Positions 33,074-41,677 of a stretch of DNA of 64,000 bases are shown piece after piece. This stretch comes from an uncultured Chloroflexota bacterium. Its GTDB lineage: Bacteria; Chloroflexota; UBA11872; UBA12225. The position numbers and the translations under genes are program-made. The notes below the pieces were generated by a model. It worked only from the letters and a program-made list of their open reading frames with translations. It did not search any database and was not told the DNA's origin. The number at the start of each line of letters is the position of its first letter. Position 1 is the stretch's first letter. The stretch is from contig CADCTC010000001.1 in NCBI GenBank assembly GCA_902805635.1, positions 62,001 to 126,000 of the forward strand, given 5' to 3'.

Positions 33074-34105
33074 ATGAAAGCGCTGCGCAAAGTCGCCGTC
33101 GGACAAGACCTCCAGCTGGTGGAAGTGCCGGCGCCACGTCCTGGTCCAGGCGAGGTGCTGCTGCGCGTGCACGCCACAGGGATCTGCGGCACTGACCTGC
33201 ACATCCAGGACGACGAGTACACGGTTGCCCCGCCGGTGACTATCGGCCACGAAACCGCTGGTGTGGTGGTGGCCTTGGGCGCCGGCGTCACCGGCCACGC
33301 CGTGGGCGAGCGCGCCACCGCGAAGACCACCATCAGCACGTGTGGGCGGTGCCGCCACTGTCGCGAGGGCTGGACCAACCTCTGTGCCGAGCGCCGCTTC
33401 TTGGGTGGCCACGTGGACGGCGGCTTCGCCTCCTATCTCACCCTCCCTGCGGACAACATCCTGCCTCTGCCCGACAACGTGTCCTTCGAGGCGGCCGCGC
33501 TCACCGAGCCGTTGGCCTGCTGCGTCCACGCCGTCTACGAGGTGGCCCGGCCCAACCCCGGCGACCTGGTGGTCGTCTCCGGTCCCGGTCCCATCGGGCT
33601 GTTGTGCGCCCAGGCCGCCCGTGCGGCCGGCGCCGACGTGATCGTGCTCGGCACCAGCCGCGATGCCGGCCGCTTCGCCATCGCTCGCACGCTCGACTTC
33701 GAGCACCTGGTGGACGTGCAGGAAGAGGACCCGCTCGAGGCGGTGCAGCGCCTGGGCGGCGAGCGCGAGGTTGAGCTCGCCATTGAGTGTGCCGGAGCCG
33801 GCCCCTCACTCGACCAGTGTTTCAAGCTAGTGCGTCGCGCCGGGACGATCCTCCAGGTGGGCGTCTACGGCAAGCCTGTGACCGCGAACATCGACCTCAT
33901 GTGGATCAAGGAGCAGCGCCTGGTGGGCTCGTTCTCCAGCACCCCCACCTCCTGGCAGCTCTCGGTGGACCTGATGGCGAGCGGCCAGGTGCGTACCGAG
34001 CCGCTCGCGACCAGCACGCGCCCGTTGTCGGAGTGGCGCGAAGCCTTCGTCGCCGCGCGTCAGAAAGCAGAGGGCAAGATTCTGCTGATTCCCGACGAGG
34101 AGTAG
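33074..34105 (+). CDS. Zinc-dependent alcohol dehydrogenase / sorbitol dehydrogenase-like (MDR family)
   Basis: Start MKALRKVAVG at ATG 33074. The medium-chain dehydrogenase has catalytic zinc ligands in TGICGTDLH (Cys) and GHETAG (His), and structural zinc cysteines in CGRCRHCREGWTNLC. The Rossmann loop is VSGPGPIGLLCAQAA. At 343 residues it resembles polyol/threonine dehydrogenases. The substrate is not certain; several sugar isomerases nearby make a polyol or sugar-acid substrate plausible. It begins 19 bp after the MBL-receiver gene. Confidence 0.88.
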   Translation: MKALRKVAVGQDLQLVEVPAPRPGPGEVLLRVHATGICGTDLHIQDDEYTVAPPVTIGHETAGVVVALGAGVTGHAVGERATAKTTISTCGRCRHCREGWTNLCAERRFLGGHVDGGFASYLTLPADNILPLPDNVSFEAAALTEPLACCVHAVYEVARPNPGDLVVVSGPGPIGLLCAQAARAAGADVIVLGTSRDAGRFAIARTLDFEHLVDVQEEDPLEAVQRLGGEREVELAIECAGAGPSLDQCFKLVRRAGTILQVGVYGKPVTANIDLMWIKEQRLVGSFSSTPTSWQLSVDLMASGQVRTEPLATSTRPLSEWREAFVAARQKAEGKILLIPDEE

Positions 34106-34120
34106 CGCCTAGCTGCTTCC

Positions 34121-34504
34121 CTACGGCTGCTTGCCGTGCCAGTCCATGGTGCCTGTCTCCGGGAAGTGCCGCTCCACGTACGGCGACGGGTACATGTAGA
34201 GGATCGCCATTGTGCTGTCGCTCTCATTCATGAAGTGGTGCGGCACACCGGCGGGGACGTAGGTGGTGTCATACGCGTGCAGCGTGACGCGCGTCCCGTC
34301 GATGATGGCGATGGCTTCGCCTTCGATGATGGTGACCTGCTCCTCCACGTTGTGGTAGTGCAGCGGGATCTTGGCCCCCGGCTCGAAGCGCGTCACGCCG
34401 CTCGAGATGTTCTGAGCCCCCGTCTCGTGCGTGACCAGGCGCTGGCCGCGCGTCAGCGGCGCGCGTGCCGGTCCCTCCCAGTTGTTGAACCGAATGATCG
34501 GCAT
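34121..34504 (-). CDS. Cupin domain protein, 127 aa
   Basis: ATG 34504 (MPIIRFNNWEG) gives a single-domain cupin. Motif 1 is PLHYHNVEEQVTIIEGEAIAI (HxH...E) and motif 2 is VPAGVPHHFMNES (His), the four metal ligands. The ORF-track version starts inside the PilZ gene. Substrate unknown. The gene follows the PilZ gene on the same strand with a 50-bp gap and is convergent with the alcohol dehydrogenase. Confidence 0.82.
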   Translation of the reverse strand: MPIIRFNNWEGPARAPLTRGQRLVTHETGAQNISSGVTRFEPGAKIPLHYHNVEEQVTIIEGEAIAIIDGTRVTLHAYDTTYVPAGVPHHFMNESDSTMAILYMYPSPYVERHFPETGTMDWHGKQP

Positions 34505-34554
34505 CCCCGTTCCATCCTCTCTGCTCGTCTGAGCCGGGGTGTACTCTACCGCTT

Positions 34555-35247
34555 CTACCGCTGGCGCCACCGGGTAAGCCACTGGTAGCGATGCAGCTGG
34601 TTGGTGAGCCAGCTCATGTCCTGGCGGTCCAGATCGTCGAAGCGCACGCTCACGACCCAACGCGGCCGGCGGTGGCTGCCGGTCTGGCGGCTGCCAACCA
34701 CTGTGCCCATGGCCACCAGCCCGAACGGCTCCAGCGGCACCGGGCAGTCCAGCCGCACCGTGCTGCCCAGCGGGATCTCTGCGTCCGCGAAGAGCGACGC
34801 GCCGCCCGAACTCACGTCGCGCACGATGGCCCCGGCATCGTGCCATTGGACCGTGCCGCCACGGCCGGCGCGCGTGAACGCCAGGTGGCGAGCCGGCAGC
34901 CACAGCGGCTGGCGGAAGTGGCGTCGTGCCTCGCTAGAGGTGCCCACGCCGGGGTCGGCGCCAACTTCTTCGATACGGATGACCAGCTGCGGGACGCCGG
35001 ATGTACGCCGGCCGGTCAGCGTCCCGACCAGGAATAGCGAGCCACCCGGCACCGGCAGCTCCAGCTCCACCAGGTCGCCGTCGCGCCGCGGCGCCTCGAG
35101 CTCGCCCGCGCCCGGCGCTGCAATCGCCAGCCAGTCCGCATCGAAGTTCTCGATGCGCGTGGCGACGCCGTCCTCCTCTTCCTCCGCAAACAGGAAGATC
35201 CGCGCTCCGGGCCGCACGCCCGGTAGGTTCCGCACACCGGCCGCCAT
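34555..35247 (-). CDS. PilZ-domain protein, YcgR-like
   Basis: A 230-residue protein with an N-terminal split-barrel-like part (GARIFLFAEEEEDGVATRIEN) and a C-terminal PilZ domain. The c-di-GMP motifs are recognisable: RRHFRQPLWLPA (RxxxR) and IVRDVSSGGASLFA (D/NxSxxG), followed by VSVRFDDLDRQDM. YcgR-type proteins brake the flagellar motor when bound to c-di-GMP. This is the only c-di-GMP receptor in the window and may relate to the flagellar region 11 kb away. It follows the hypothetical gene by 7 bp. Confidence 0.83.
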   Translation of the reverse strand: MAAGVRNLPGVRPGARIFLFAEEEEDGVATRIENFDADWLAIAAPGAGELEAPRRDGDLVELELPVPGGSLFLVGTLTGRRTSGVPQLVIRIEEVGADPGVGTSSEARRHFRQPLWLPARHLAFTRAGRGGTVQWHDAGAIVRDVSSGGASLFADAEIPLGSTVRLDCPVPLEPFGLVAMGTVVGSRQTGSHRRPRWVVSVRFDDLDRQDMSWLTNQLHRYQWLTRWRQR

Positions 35248-35254
35248 CTTCCGC

Positions 35255-36076
35255 TCAGTCCCGCTCCGCCATGGCCGCGATGTGTCCCGGCTCCACCGGC
35301 AGCGTGAACCCGGCTGGGTCGTAGCTCCGCGGTGCGGCGCGGCGCCACTCGGCGCAGAGGGCGGCGAGCGTCTCGCTCACCGCCAGCGCCGGCAGAGTCG
35401 TGTGCAGCGAGAACGTGGTGGCGGTCAGCTTGCCGTCGAGCCGTCGCAGGACCGGCCCGAGCGCGTCCCCTTTGCCGTCCACCAGGTGCTCCAGCGCGGC
35501 GAGCAGGTCCGGCCAGTGGGAGCCGCGCCAGCGCTGTTCATTCACGGGGGGCAGCGCCGCCGCCCGGCGCGCGGCGGCCATCACCGCCAGCGTCGCGGCG
35601 CGAATGTCTGTGGTGAGCCACGCCGCGAATGTCACGAGCACAGCGTGGGCGGCCATGGCCGGCTCGGTGGCGCGGTTGAAGCGTGAGCCGCGCTGGCGGT
35701 GCGACGGCGGGGGAGCGGGATACGTGCGCACCACTTCGCCCACGCGCTCCAGCAGCGCGGCGCGCCCGGAGAGCGCCGCCGCGCCCAGCGCCGGCTCCGC
35801 GTAGTAGGCGTACGTGCCGGTGGTGCTGCCCTGTGCCAGCGCCAGGTCGAGCAGGTCGTCCGCCGCACGCGCGTACCAGGTTTGCGCCACGTCCGCATTG
35901 CCGAGCAGCCAGGCGCTGCGCGCGGCCCGCAGCCACAGCAACGAGTCGAGTGCCGCGTCGTCGTCGGGATGGCGGCGCTCCCACCGCGCGGCGGCCTGTT
36001 CTGTGACCTCACGCGCGTGTCGGGCCAGGTCAGGGTGTACGCGAGTGTCCACAGCGGGATATGTCAGGATGGCCAC
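35255..36076 (-). CDS. Hypothetical protein, 273 aa, alpha-helical
   Basis: The product looks all-helical, with an N-terminal TPR-like stretch (SLLWLRAARSAWLLGNADVAQTWYARAADDLLDLAL) and a middle Tyr/Ala-rich helix. A C-terminal part is rich in Leu/Ala (LPALAVSETLAALCAEW). No export signal or catalytic motif is visible. Translation of the PilZ gene begins 7 bp downstream, so the two are probably co-expressed. Function unknown. Confidence 0.65.
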   Translation of the reverse strand: MAILTYPAVDTRVHPDLARHAREVTEQAAARWERRHPDDDAALDSLLWLRAARSAWLLGNADVAQTWYARAADDLLDLALAQGSTTGTYAYYAEPALGAAALSGRAALLERVGEVVRTYPAPPPSHRQRGSRFNRATEPAMAAHAVLVTFAAWLTTDIRAATLAVMAAARRAAALPPVNEQRWRGSHWPDLLAALEHLVDGKGDALGPVLRRLDGKLTATTFSLHTTLPALAVSETLAALCAEWRRAAPRSYDPAGFTLPVEPGHIAAMAERD

Positions 36077-36133
36077 ACCGGATCGTGAGCGAGTCCCGTG
36101 CCAGGCGGCGGTGCGCCGCGGCGGCCGGCCCCG

Positions 36134-37162
36134 CTAGTCGGGCCTCTCCCCCAGCCCCAGCGTCTCCTTACCGTAGCGCACGCTGGCCTCGAAGTGCGCC
36201 AGCTGCTGCGCCCGCAGCCGTTTCGCCTGCTCCGGCGGCGTGGTGGGGCCCACCGCGCCGGTCAGCTGCTCGAGTGGCCGCAGGTCCCGCTCTGTGCCGT
36301 GCCTGGCCATTCCGACGAAGCGCGCCAGCGACCGCGCTGGCATCTCCGGGTACATCCGCCAAAAATCCGAGTCCGCCTCCAGGTACGGCACCACGCGCGG
36401 CGCGATGCCCGTGATCGTCTCCAGGCACACCGCCACGTCTTGGGGGCAGCGCTCCGCCAGCACCGCCAGCACGCCGTGCAGGTCGGCGTTGCCCTGCCCC
36501 AGCACCGTCCACTGCCCCTCCGCGCCACTGGGATGCTCCCAGATCGCGGTGTCCCGGAAGTGAGTCGTGGCTACGTACGGCGCCAGCACCTCCGCCGTGT
36601 AGACCGGGTCTTCCGCCGCGAAGACCGGGTTGCCGGTGTCCAGGGTCACCGCCGCCACGTCCGGCCCGGCGCGCTCCACTAGCTCTTTCAGCTCGCCGGC
36701 CAGCAGGTCGCCAAAGCCGTGGTCCTCCACGGCGATCTTCAGCCCATGCTCGCGCGCGAGCGGCGCCACCGCCTGGATGGTGCGCACGCACTCGTCCACA
36801 TGCTCTTGGATGCTCAGCGTGCCCTGCCGGTCCACTTGCGCCCCCAGGAAGCAGCGCACCAGCGGCGACCCCAACCGCGCGGCCGCGCGGCACATGTCCG
36901 CCAGCTGCTGCTCGCCGCTGCCCAGCTCCGGCCGGAAGCTCTGGGCGTGCTTGTCGATGCTGCCCATGCCGATCTCCACCTGTACGCCCAGCCGCACCGC
37001 GTGCGCCTTCACCTCGTCCAGGTAACCGGGATCGTGCGAGGCCAGGTTCTCCCGCGTGGAGAACTGCACCACGTCCAGTCCCAGCCGGCCGGCGTAGTCC
37101 AGCGTCTGGAACGCGTCCCAGCCCTGGAAGCGGACGCTGAAGGTGTCAATCCCGAGTCGCAT
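36134..37162 (-). CDS. Sugar phosphate isomerase/epimerase (TIM barrel)
   Basis: Start ATG 37162 (MRLGIDTFSVRFQG) has GGAGAG just upstream. The 342-residue xylose-isomerase-like barrel has putative metal ligands in KIAVEDHGFGD (Glu), VAAVTLDTGNPVFA (Asp), ATTHFRDTAIW (His/Asp) and the late VCLETITG (Glu). It overlaps the upstream MBL gene by 17 bp, so the two are translated together. A role in catabolism of an uncommon sugar or cyclitol is likely; the exact substrate is unknown. Confidence 0.84.
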   Translation of the reverse strand: MRLGIDTFSVRFQGWDAFQTLDYAGRLGLDVVQFSTRENLASHDPGYLDEVKAHAVRLGVQVEIGMGSIDKHAQSFRPELGSGEQQLADMCRAAARLGSPLVRCFLGAQVDRQGTLSIQEHVDECVRTIQAVAPLAREHGLKIAVEDHGFGDLLAGELKELVERAGPDVAAVTLDTGNPVFAAEDPVYTAEVLAPYVATTHFRDTAIWEHPSGAEGQWTVLGQGNADLHGVLAVLAERCPQDVAVCLETITGIAPRVVPYLEADSDFWRMYPEMPARSLARFVGMARHGTERDLRPLEQLTGAVGPTTPPEQAKRLRAQQLAHFEASVRYGKETLGLGERPD

Positions 37163-38105
37163 ACGTCTCTCCATCTGTAGCCACGCGCCCCTGCTGCGCC
37201 AGCCGCCCCAGGTAGCCGCGTAGGATGCCTGCCGTCAGCTGGCAGGTCTTCTCGAAACCACGGCGCGCGCACAGCCGGTCCGCCAGCTGTGCCGCCGTGG
37301 CGCGGCCGCCCGCGGCCCGCAGCGCGTCCAAGGCCTCGCCGTCGATCTCGTCAAAGAAGCGCCTCGACTCCGCCAGGTAGCGCTTCACCTCGGATGCCGG
37401 GTGCACATGGCTGTCGGTGAACGGGAGGTACGGGTGCGCCGCCATTAGGTGCTCGATCTCCAGCGCGTCCAGCTTGTCAAGCGAGCGGTAGTAGCCCTCC
37501 CGGTCCTGCGCCCCGGCGATCCCCTGCGTGCTGGTCCCCTGCGCCTGGATGGCGTCGCCCGCGAAAAAGAGCTTGCGCTCGCGGTCGTACAGCCCGATCG
37601 ATCCCGGCGAGTGCCCCGGGATGTGCACCACCTCGTAGTGCCGGCCGGCGAGGCGGAGCGTCTCGCCGGCCTCAAGCAGTCGATCTGCGCTGTGCGGGTG
37701 GATCGGCTCGTCCCCGAAGGCGCTGCCCTGCTCCAGCCCCGGCGCGTCATCCTTGTGGATCCACACCTGGCAGCCGGTGGCCTCACGCAGCTGGATGTTC
37801 GATCCCGCGTGGTCGTGGTGGTTGTGCGTGTTCACCACTACCGCCAGCTGGCTTGGCTCGATGCCCAGCTGCCGCAGCGCCGGCAGGATCACCGTCTCGG
37901 TGGAACGCGGCACGCCGCTGTCCACGATGACGGGCACCTCCTTGCCTGCCGGATCGGCCAGGAGCCACAGCGACACCCAGCACTCCGGCGTATCGAACAC
38001 TGGCCCCAGGCTCTCGCGCAGCTCCCAGATACCCGGCAGCACCTCCACCGCCCTGCCAGTCGCCACGTTACGCGTCTCATCGCGCAGCTCAACCGTCGTC
38101 GCCAT
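37146..38105 (-). CDS. Metallo-beta-lactamase-fold hydrolase
   Basis: A 319-residue MBL protein with the full ligand set: NTHNHHDHAGSN (HxHxDH), VVHIPGHSPGSIGLYD (His) and FFAGDAIQAQG (Asp). The C-terminal about 70 residues are helical (ALRAAGGRATAAQLADRLCARRGFEKT) and resemble the winged-helix-like tail of LACTB2/glyoxalase II relatives. Its stop lies inside the isomerase gene. Thioester or lactone hydrolysis is possible. It is divergent from the beta-helix lipoprotein with 28 bp between starts. Confidence 0.85.
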   Translation of the reverse strand: MATTVELRDETRNVATGRAVEVLPGIWELRESLGPVFDTPECWVSLWLLADPAGKEVPVIVDSGVPRSTETVILPALRQLGIEPSQLAVVVNTHNHHDHAGSNIQLREATGCQVWIHKDDAPGLEQGSAFGDEPIHPHSADRLLEAGETLRLAGRHYEVVHIPGHSPGSIGLYDRERKLFFAGDAIQAQGTSTQGIAGAQDREGYYRSLDKLDALEIEHLMAAHPYLPFTDSHVHPASEVKRYLAESRRFFDEIDGEALDALRAAGGRATAAQLADRLCARRGFEKTCQLTAGILRGYLGRLAQQGRVATDGETYATRD

Positions 38106-38133
38106 CGTCGCCGCCTAGCCTATCATCTGAGAG

Positions 38134-39732
38134 ATGCCTTCCGACCGCCGTCGCGCGCTCGCCCAGGCGCTCACCGTGGGCGCCAGCGTGGCTGGCTGTA
38201 CGTCCGCGCCCGCCGCCGCGCCCGCGCCTACTCCCACGCGTGCCGCCGCTCCTGCGGCAGCCGCGTCACCCTCGCCTGTAGCCAGGACCGCCCAGCCCGC
38301 CATGCAGACCTCTTTCGTGCGGCAGGAGCCCACCCCGGAGTGGTTCCCGGCGCTGGCACTCACAATTGCCTCGCCGCCGCGCGGGAGCGTGCCAGAGGTG
38401 GACTTCAAGGCTGAGTTCGGCGCCGCAGGCGACGGCGCCACGGACGACGCGCCGGCCTTTGCTCGCCTGTCGGAGGCGGTCAACACCGGCAAAGTGGCGC
38501 CCGGCAGCGTCATCTTCCTGCCGCAGGGCGGCTACCGGGTGCCGGGCAATACCACCGTCAGCGTGCGCCGGCCCGTGGTGCTGCGCGGCGCCGGCCCCGG
38601 CCAAACCGTGCTCCGGCTGGAGTACACCCAACAACGCAGCACGTTCCTGCGTGTGCAGGGTGACGGCGTCTACCAGGCGCACAGCACCAGCCTCTACGAC
38701 GGCCGGCAGGAAGCCAACCGCTACCCCAACGGGCCCTTTGCGGCGGTCGAAATCGGCCAGGGCTCCCCGAAGCGCGGCGACGTGGCCGTGACCGTGGACC
38801 GGCCCGAGCTGTTCAAGGCCGGTGACAACGTCTACCTGCTCTGCGACGACTACGGCGACGAAACCACGTACACCGCCAAGAACAAGCGCTTCAGGCACTA
38901 CCTCCTGAAGCAGTACCTCGCCGTCACGCGCGTTGACGGCAACAGCGTCGCGTTCGACACGCCGCTACGCCATGACTTCGCCGGCGCCGCGCCACGTCTC
39001 TACCGCTGGCAGCCGGTGCCGCGCTTTGGCATCGAGCATCTCTCCATCGAGGACCGCAGCACCATCGCCGACACCGAGGCGTCAAACACCTTCAAGGCCA
39101 TCAGCTTCGACGGTGTGGTGGACGGCTGGGTGTGGGACGTGCACTTCCTGGACAACACCAGCATCCCGTTATCGGTGGGCAAGTCCCGGCGTGTGGTGGT
39201 GAGCGAGTGTGTCTTCGACCGCGCTCGCCACGTCGGTGGCGGAGGCAACGGCTACCTGCCCGAGCTCTACTACTCCGACGACTGCTTGGTGGAGTACAGC
39301 ACCAGCGTGCAGGGCCGCCACGCCCTGATCACCAACTGGTCGTGCTGGGGCAACGTCTTCCGCTTCAACCGCGTGTCCGGCACCCCCAACACCGAGACGC
39401 ACGGCGAGTACAACGTGGAGAACCTGTACCTGCGCAACGACGCACGCGGCTCGCGCATGGAGGTCGGCGGGGGCGGCACCACCGTGCACGCCCACGACGG
39501 CCCGTTCAACGAGCTGCGTGAGAACTACGCCCGCGCCATCCGCATCCTCAAGCCCGCGGACCGCGCCAACCGCTTGATCGGAAACTGGCACGTGGACGCG
39601 CCAACGCTCAATGGCGCCGAAACCTTCCAGGAGAACAACCAGCGCGTCCCCGCCGCCTGGCCGGACTACCCCTACGCCGCCTACTGCGGCCACGACCACA
39701 CCCAGACGGCCGAGACTGCCCGGCCTGTGTGA
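38134..39732 (+). CDS. Exported right-handed beta-helix (pectate lyase-superfamily) lipoprotein
   Basis: The N-terminus MPSDRRRALAQALTVGASVAGCTSAP is a basic signal with a lipobox-like VAGC; a Pro/Ala-rich spacer follows. The body begins VDFKAEFGAAGDGATDDAPAF, the standard start of pectate-lyase-3/GH28-like beta-helices. Coils with repeated short beta-strands follow (VVLRGAGPGQTVLRLEY, GWVWDVHFLDNT, LVEYSTSVQGRHALI, FRFNRVSG). A polysaccharide-binding or depolymerising surface protein is likely; no single catalytic residue can be named. Length is 532 aa. Confidence 0.82.
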   Translation: MPSDRRRALAQALTVGASVAGCTSAPAAAPAPTPTRAAAPAAAASPSPVARTAQPAMQTSFVRQEPTPEWFPALALTIASPPRGSVPEVDFKAEFGAAGDGATDDAPAFARLSEAVNTGKVAPGSVIFLPQGGYRVPGNTTVSVRRPVVLRGAGPGQTVLRLEYTQQRSTFLRVQGDGVYQAHSTSLYDGRQEANRYPNGPFAAVEIGQGSPKRGDVAVTVDRPELFKAGDNVYLLCDDYGDETTYTAKNKRFRHYLLKQYLAVTRVDGNSVAFDTPLRHDFAGAAPRLYRWQPVPRFGIEHLSIEDRSTIADTEASNTFKAISFDGVVDGWVWDVHFLDNTSIPLSVGKSRRVVVSECVFDRARHVGGGGNGYLPELYYSDDCLVEYSTSVQGRHALITNWSCWGNVFRFNRVSGTPNTETHGEYNVENLYLRNDARGSRMEVGGGGTTVHAHDGPFNELRENYARAIRILKPADRANRLIGNWHVDAPTLNGAETFQENNQRVPAAWPDYPYAAYCGHDHTQTAETARPV

Positions 39733-39774
39733 CGGATTGGCCACGCGCGTAGGCCGGAAGCGAACGGCGAATCA

Positions 39775-39876
39775 CCGTCATTCCGAGCAGAGCGAGGAAG
39801 CGGGGCCGCACAAGAACACCGGTGGCCAGGTGCCTGGTTGTGCGGCTCGGGTCCCTCGCGAGCTCGGGATGACGGG
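39775..39876. repeat. Long palindromic intergenic repeat, family C (gtcattccgag...ctcgggatgac)
   Basis: Outer arms ccgtcattccgagc and gctcgggatgacggg pair imperfectly across about 100 bp. Inner arms gagcgaggaag and gtccctcgcgag also pair, and a ggccgcacaa/ttgtgcggc stem lies inside. It occupies the convergent gap between the beta-helix gene and pyrE and could act as a bidirectional barrier. This is a widespread type of intergenic repeat. Confidence 0.8.
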
Positions 39877-39896
39877 CGGACCTACCGCACTGGAAG

Positions 39897-40493
39897 CTAA
39901 CCCTTCGGAAAATCGTTCCGAGTGAAGATGCAACGCACCTCGTAGCCCATCTCGCGCAGGCGGGCGGATCCACCTTCTTCCCGGTCCAGGATCACCACCA
40001 CTCGCGCTACCTTGGCCTGTGTCTCGCGCTCCACCGCCTGGATCGCGGTGAGCACCGAGCCGCCCTTGGTCAACACGTCGTCCACGATTGCCACCTGCGC
40101 TCCCGGCTCCTGCGGGAATGCCCCCTCCACCTGCTTGCCCATGCCGTGGCCCTTGGGCTCCTTTCGCACCATGAACATTGGGAGCTCCTTGCCGCTGCCC
40201 AGCGCCGGGTCCAGGCTGGAGAATGCCACCGCCGCTGCGATGGGGTCGGCCCCGATCGCCAGTCCGCCCACGCTCCGCACGTCCGGCCGGTCGGCCAACT
40301 CCCGCAGCATCAGCGCGCCTATCGCTCGCATCGCGCGCGGCATCGTCGTCACCACCCGGCAATCGACGTAGAAGTCGCTGACTTCGCCCGACGCCAGCGT
40401 GAACGTCCCGTGCCGCACCGCGTAGCGCGTCAGCAAGTCGTGCAGCTCGCCGCGTAGCTGGCTCAGGTCCACGCGATCCACAGTCGCCACCAT
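39897..40493 (-). CDS. pyrE: Orotate phosphoribosyltransferase
   Basis: PyrE makes OMP from orotate and PRPP. ATG 40493 (MVATVDRVDL) has AAGGAACCGGAGC upstream; the earlier ATG at 40511 has its SD-like site too close. The PRPP loop VAIVDDVLTKGGSVLTAI is present near residue 125, with FYVDCRVVTT and KEPKGHGMGKQVEG (catalytic-loop region) before it. The 198-residue length is normal. No other pyr gene is in the window. Confidence 0.93.
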   Translation of the reverse strand: MVATVDRVDLSQLRGELHDLLTRYAVRHGTFTLASGEVSDFYVDCRVVTTMPRAMRAIGALMLRELADRPDVRSVGGLAIGADPIAAAVAFSSLDPALGSGKELPMFMVRKEPKGHGMGKQVEGAFPQEPGAQVAIVDDVLTKGGSVLTAIQAVERETQAKVARVVVILDREEGGSARLREMGYEVRCIFTRNDFPKG

Positions 40494-40602
40494 GCTCCGG
40501 TTCCTTTCCATTCCTACTGGTGCCGGGCGTGCCGGTGCGGCCGCCCGGTGTCTCAACGCCTTTCGCGCATGATACGCTCCGCCCACCCTGAATGTTTTGG
40601 GG

Positions 40603-40704
40603 TGCAGGGGCAAAGTCCCTGCAGGGGTGTGGGGCGAAGCCCCACAGAAAACCATTCCCCCTCTCCCTGGAAGGGAGAGGGCGGGAGCCCATCCAGTGGA
40701 TGGG
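40603..40704. repeat. Array of four consecutive perfect hairpins upstream of the aldolase gene
   Basis: Within about 100 bp there are four inverted repeats: tgcaggg/ccctgca (40603-40623), tgtggggc/gccccaca (40628-40646), cccctctccct-type stem ctctccct/agggagag (40661-40679) and cccatcca/tggatggg (40688-40704). Each is perfect with a loop of 1-7 nt. They lie in the divergent pyrE-aldolase gap and would be transcribed in the aldolase leader. The third resembles the element at 57148. Confidence 0.85.
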
Positions 40705-40720
40705 CAGCGGGAGAGGGTCA

Positions 40721-41593
40721 ATGCCAAGAATCAACAAGATCATCGATCTGCTGGAACAAGACGAGCCCGTCTACTACACCGGCCCGAGCTCGCGTGGCTA
40801 CGAGGGCGGTAAGCAGGACGCGCAGACCTGGGCCGACTTCATCAATTACGACTTCGAGCACGGCCCCTTCGACATGACGGCGCTGCGCGCCTACATGCAG
40901 GGGCTGGTGGACGGCGGCCCCACCAAGAGCGGCCACCGCACGCCCGGCGTGGTCGTCACGCTGCCCGTGACCGGCACCAGCGAGGCCGTCATACGCGCCA
41001 ACGCCTGGCAGATCGCCCACGTGCTGTCCGCTGGCGTGCACGGCATCCTGCTCTGCCATGCCGAGGACCCGGCAGCCGTGCGCGCGCTGGTGGAGGGCGC
41101 CCGCTGGCCCACCGCGACGATTGGCGTTGGCGAGGGCGGCCTGGGCCGCGGCCGACAAGGCAACGGCGCGCAGGGCTACGCTGCGCGCATCTGGGACGTC
41201 TCCCCGGTGGACTACATCAAGAAGGCCGATCCCTGGCCGCTCAACCCGGACGGCGAGCTCTTCCTGGGGCTAAAGATCGAGAACCGCCATGCCCTGGAGC
41301 GCTGCGAGGAAAGCCTGGCCGTCCCCGGGATTGCCTTCGCCGAGTGGGGGCCCGGCGACATGGGCCTCTCCTTCGGCCACCTGGACCGCCACGACCCGCC
41401 CTATCCTCCGGAGATGACGCAGGCCCGCTCGCGCGTCATGGCTGGCTGCAAGGCCAATGGCCTCCGCTTCTTGAACAGCGCCCGCCCCAACTCCGTGGTG
41501 GATATGATCAAGGAAGGCGTCCGCGTCGTCGCCGGCGGCCAGGAAGCCTCCGAGATCGGCCGCAAGCACACCAGTCGCAAGGTGCCCTGGTAA
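40721..41593 (+). CDS. HpcH/HpaI-type aldolase family protein
   Basis: ATG 40721 has GGGAGAGGG upstream; the ORF-track start reads through the hairpin array. The 290-residue protein resembles 2-dehydro-3-deoxyglucarate/HpcH aldolases: GVHGILLCHAEDPAAVRALVEGARWP, then GLKIENRHALERCEE and FAEWGPGDMGLSFG, which supply the metal-binding Glu and Asp. A class II, Mg-dependent retro-aldol reaction giving pyruvate is the family chemistry; the substrate here is unknown. A 14-bp palindrome (41602-41615) follows its stop. Confidence 0.83.
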   Translation: MPRINKIIDLLEQDEPVYYTGPSSRGYEGGKQDAQTWADFINYDFEHGPFDMTALRAYMQGLVDGGPTKSGHRTPGVVVTLPVTGTSEAVIRANAWQIAHVLSAGVHGILLCHAEDPAAVRALVEGARWPTATIGVGEGGLGRGRQGNGAQGYAARIWDVSPVDYIKKADPWPLNPDGELFLGLKIENRHALERCEESLAVPGIAFAEWGPGDMGLSFGHLDRHDPPYPPEMTQARSRVMAGCKANGLRFLNSARPNSVVDMIKEGVRVVAGGQEASEIGRKHTSRKVPW

Positions 41594-41594
41594 T

Positions 41595-41624
41595 TTAGAC
41601 TGCCTCGCGCGAGGCGAGTACACT
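41595..41624 (+). promoter_or_regulatory. Possible promoter for tRNA-Leu
   Basis: TTAGAC, an 18-bp spacer and TACACT resemble a sigma-70 promoter. The spacer contains gcctcgcgcgaggc, a perfect 14-bp palindrome, so an operator or a weak terminator for the aldolase gene is an alternative. Transcription would start near 41632, before the hairpin and the tRNA. Confidence 0.35.
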
Positions 41625-41637
41625 TTCCATAGCAAAT

Positions 41638-41674
41638 CACCCGGACCGATCTCGTCGTGATACCGGTCCGGGTG
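41638..41674. other. Perfect 11-bp stem hairpin immediately 5' of tRNA-Leu
   Basis: cacccggaccg (41638-41648) and cggtccgggtg (41664-41674) are exact reverse complements around a 15-nt loop. It ends three bases before the tRNA. No T-run follows, so a rho-independent terminator is unlikely. A precursor-tRNA leader hairpin or a protein-binding site is possible. Confidence 0.75.
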
Positions 41675-41677
41675 TAC

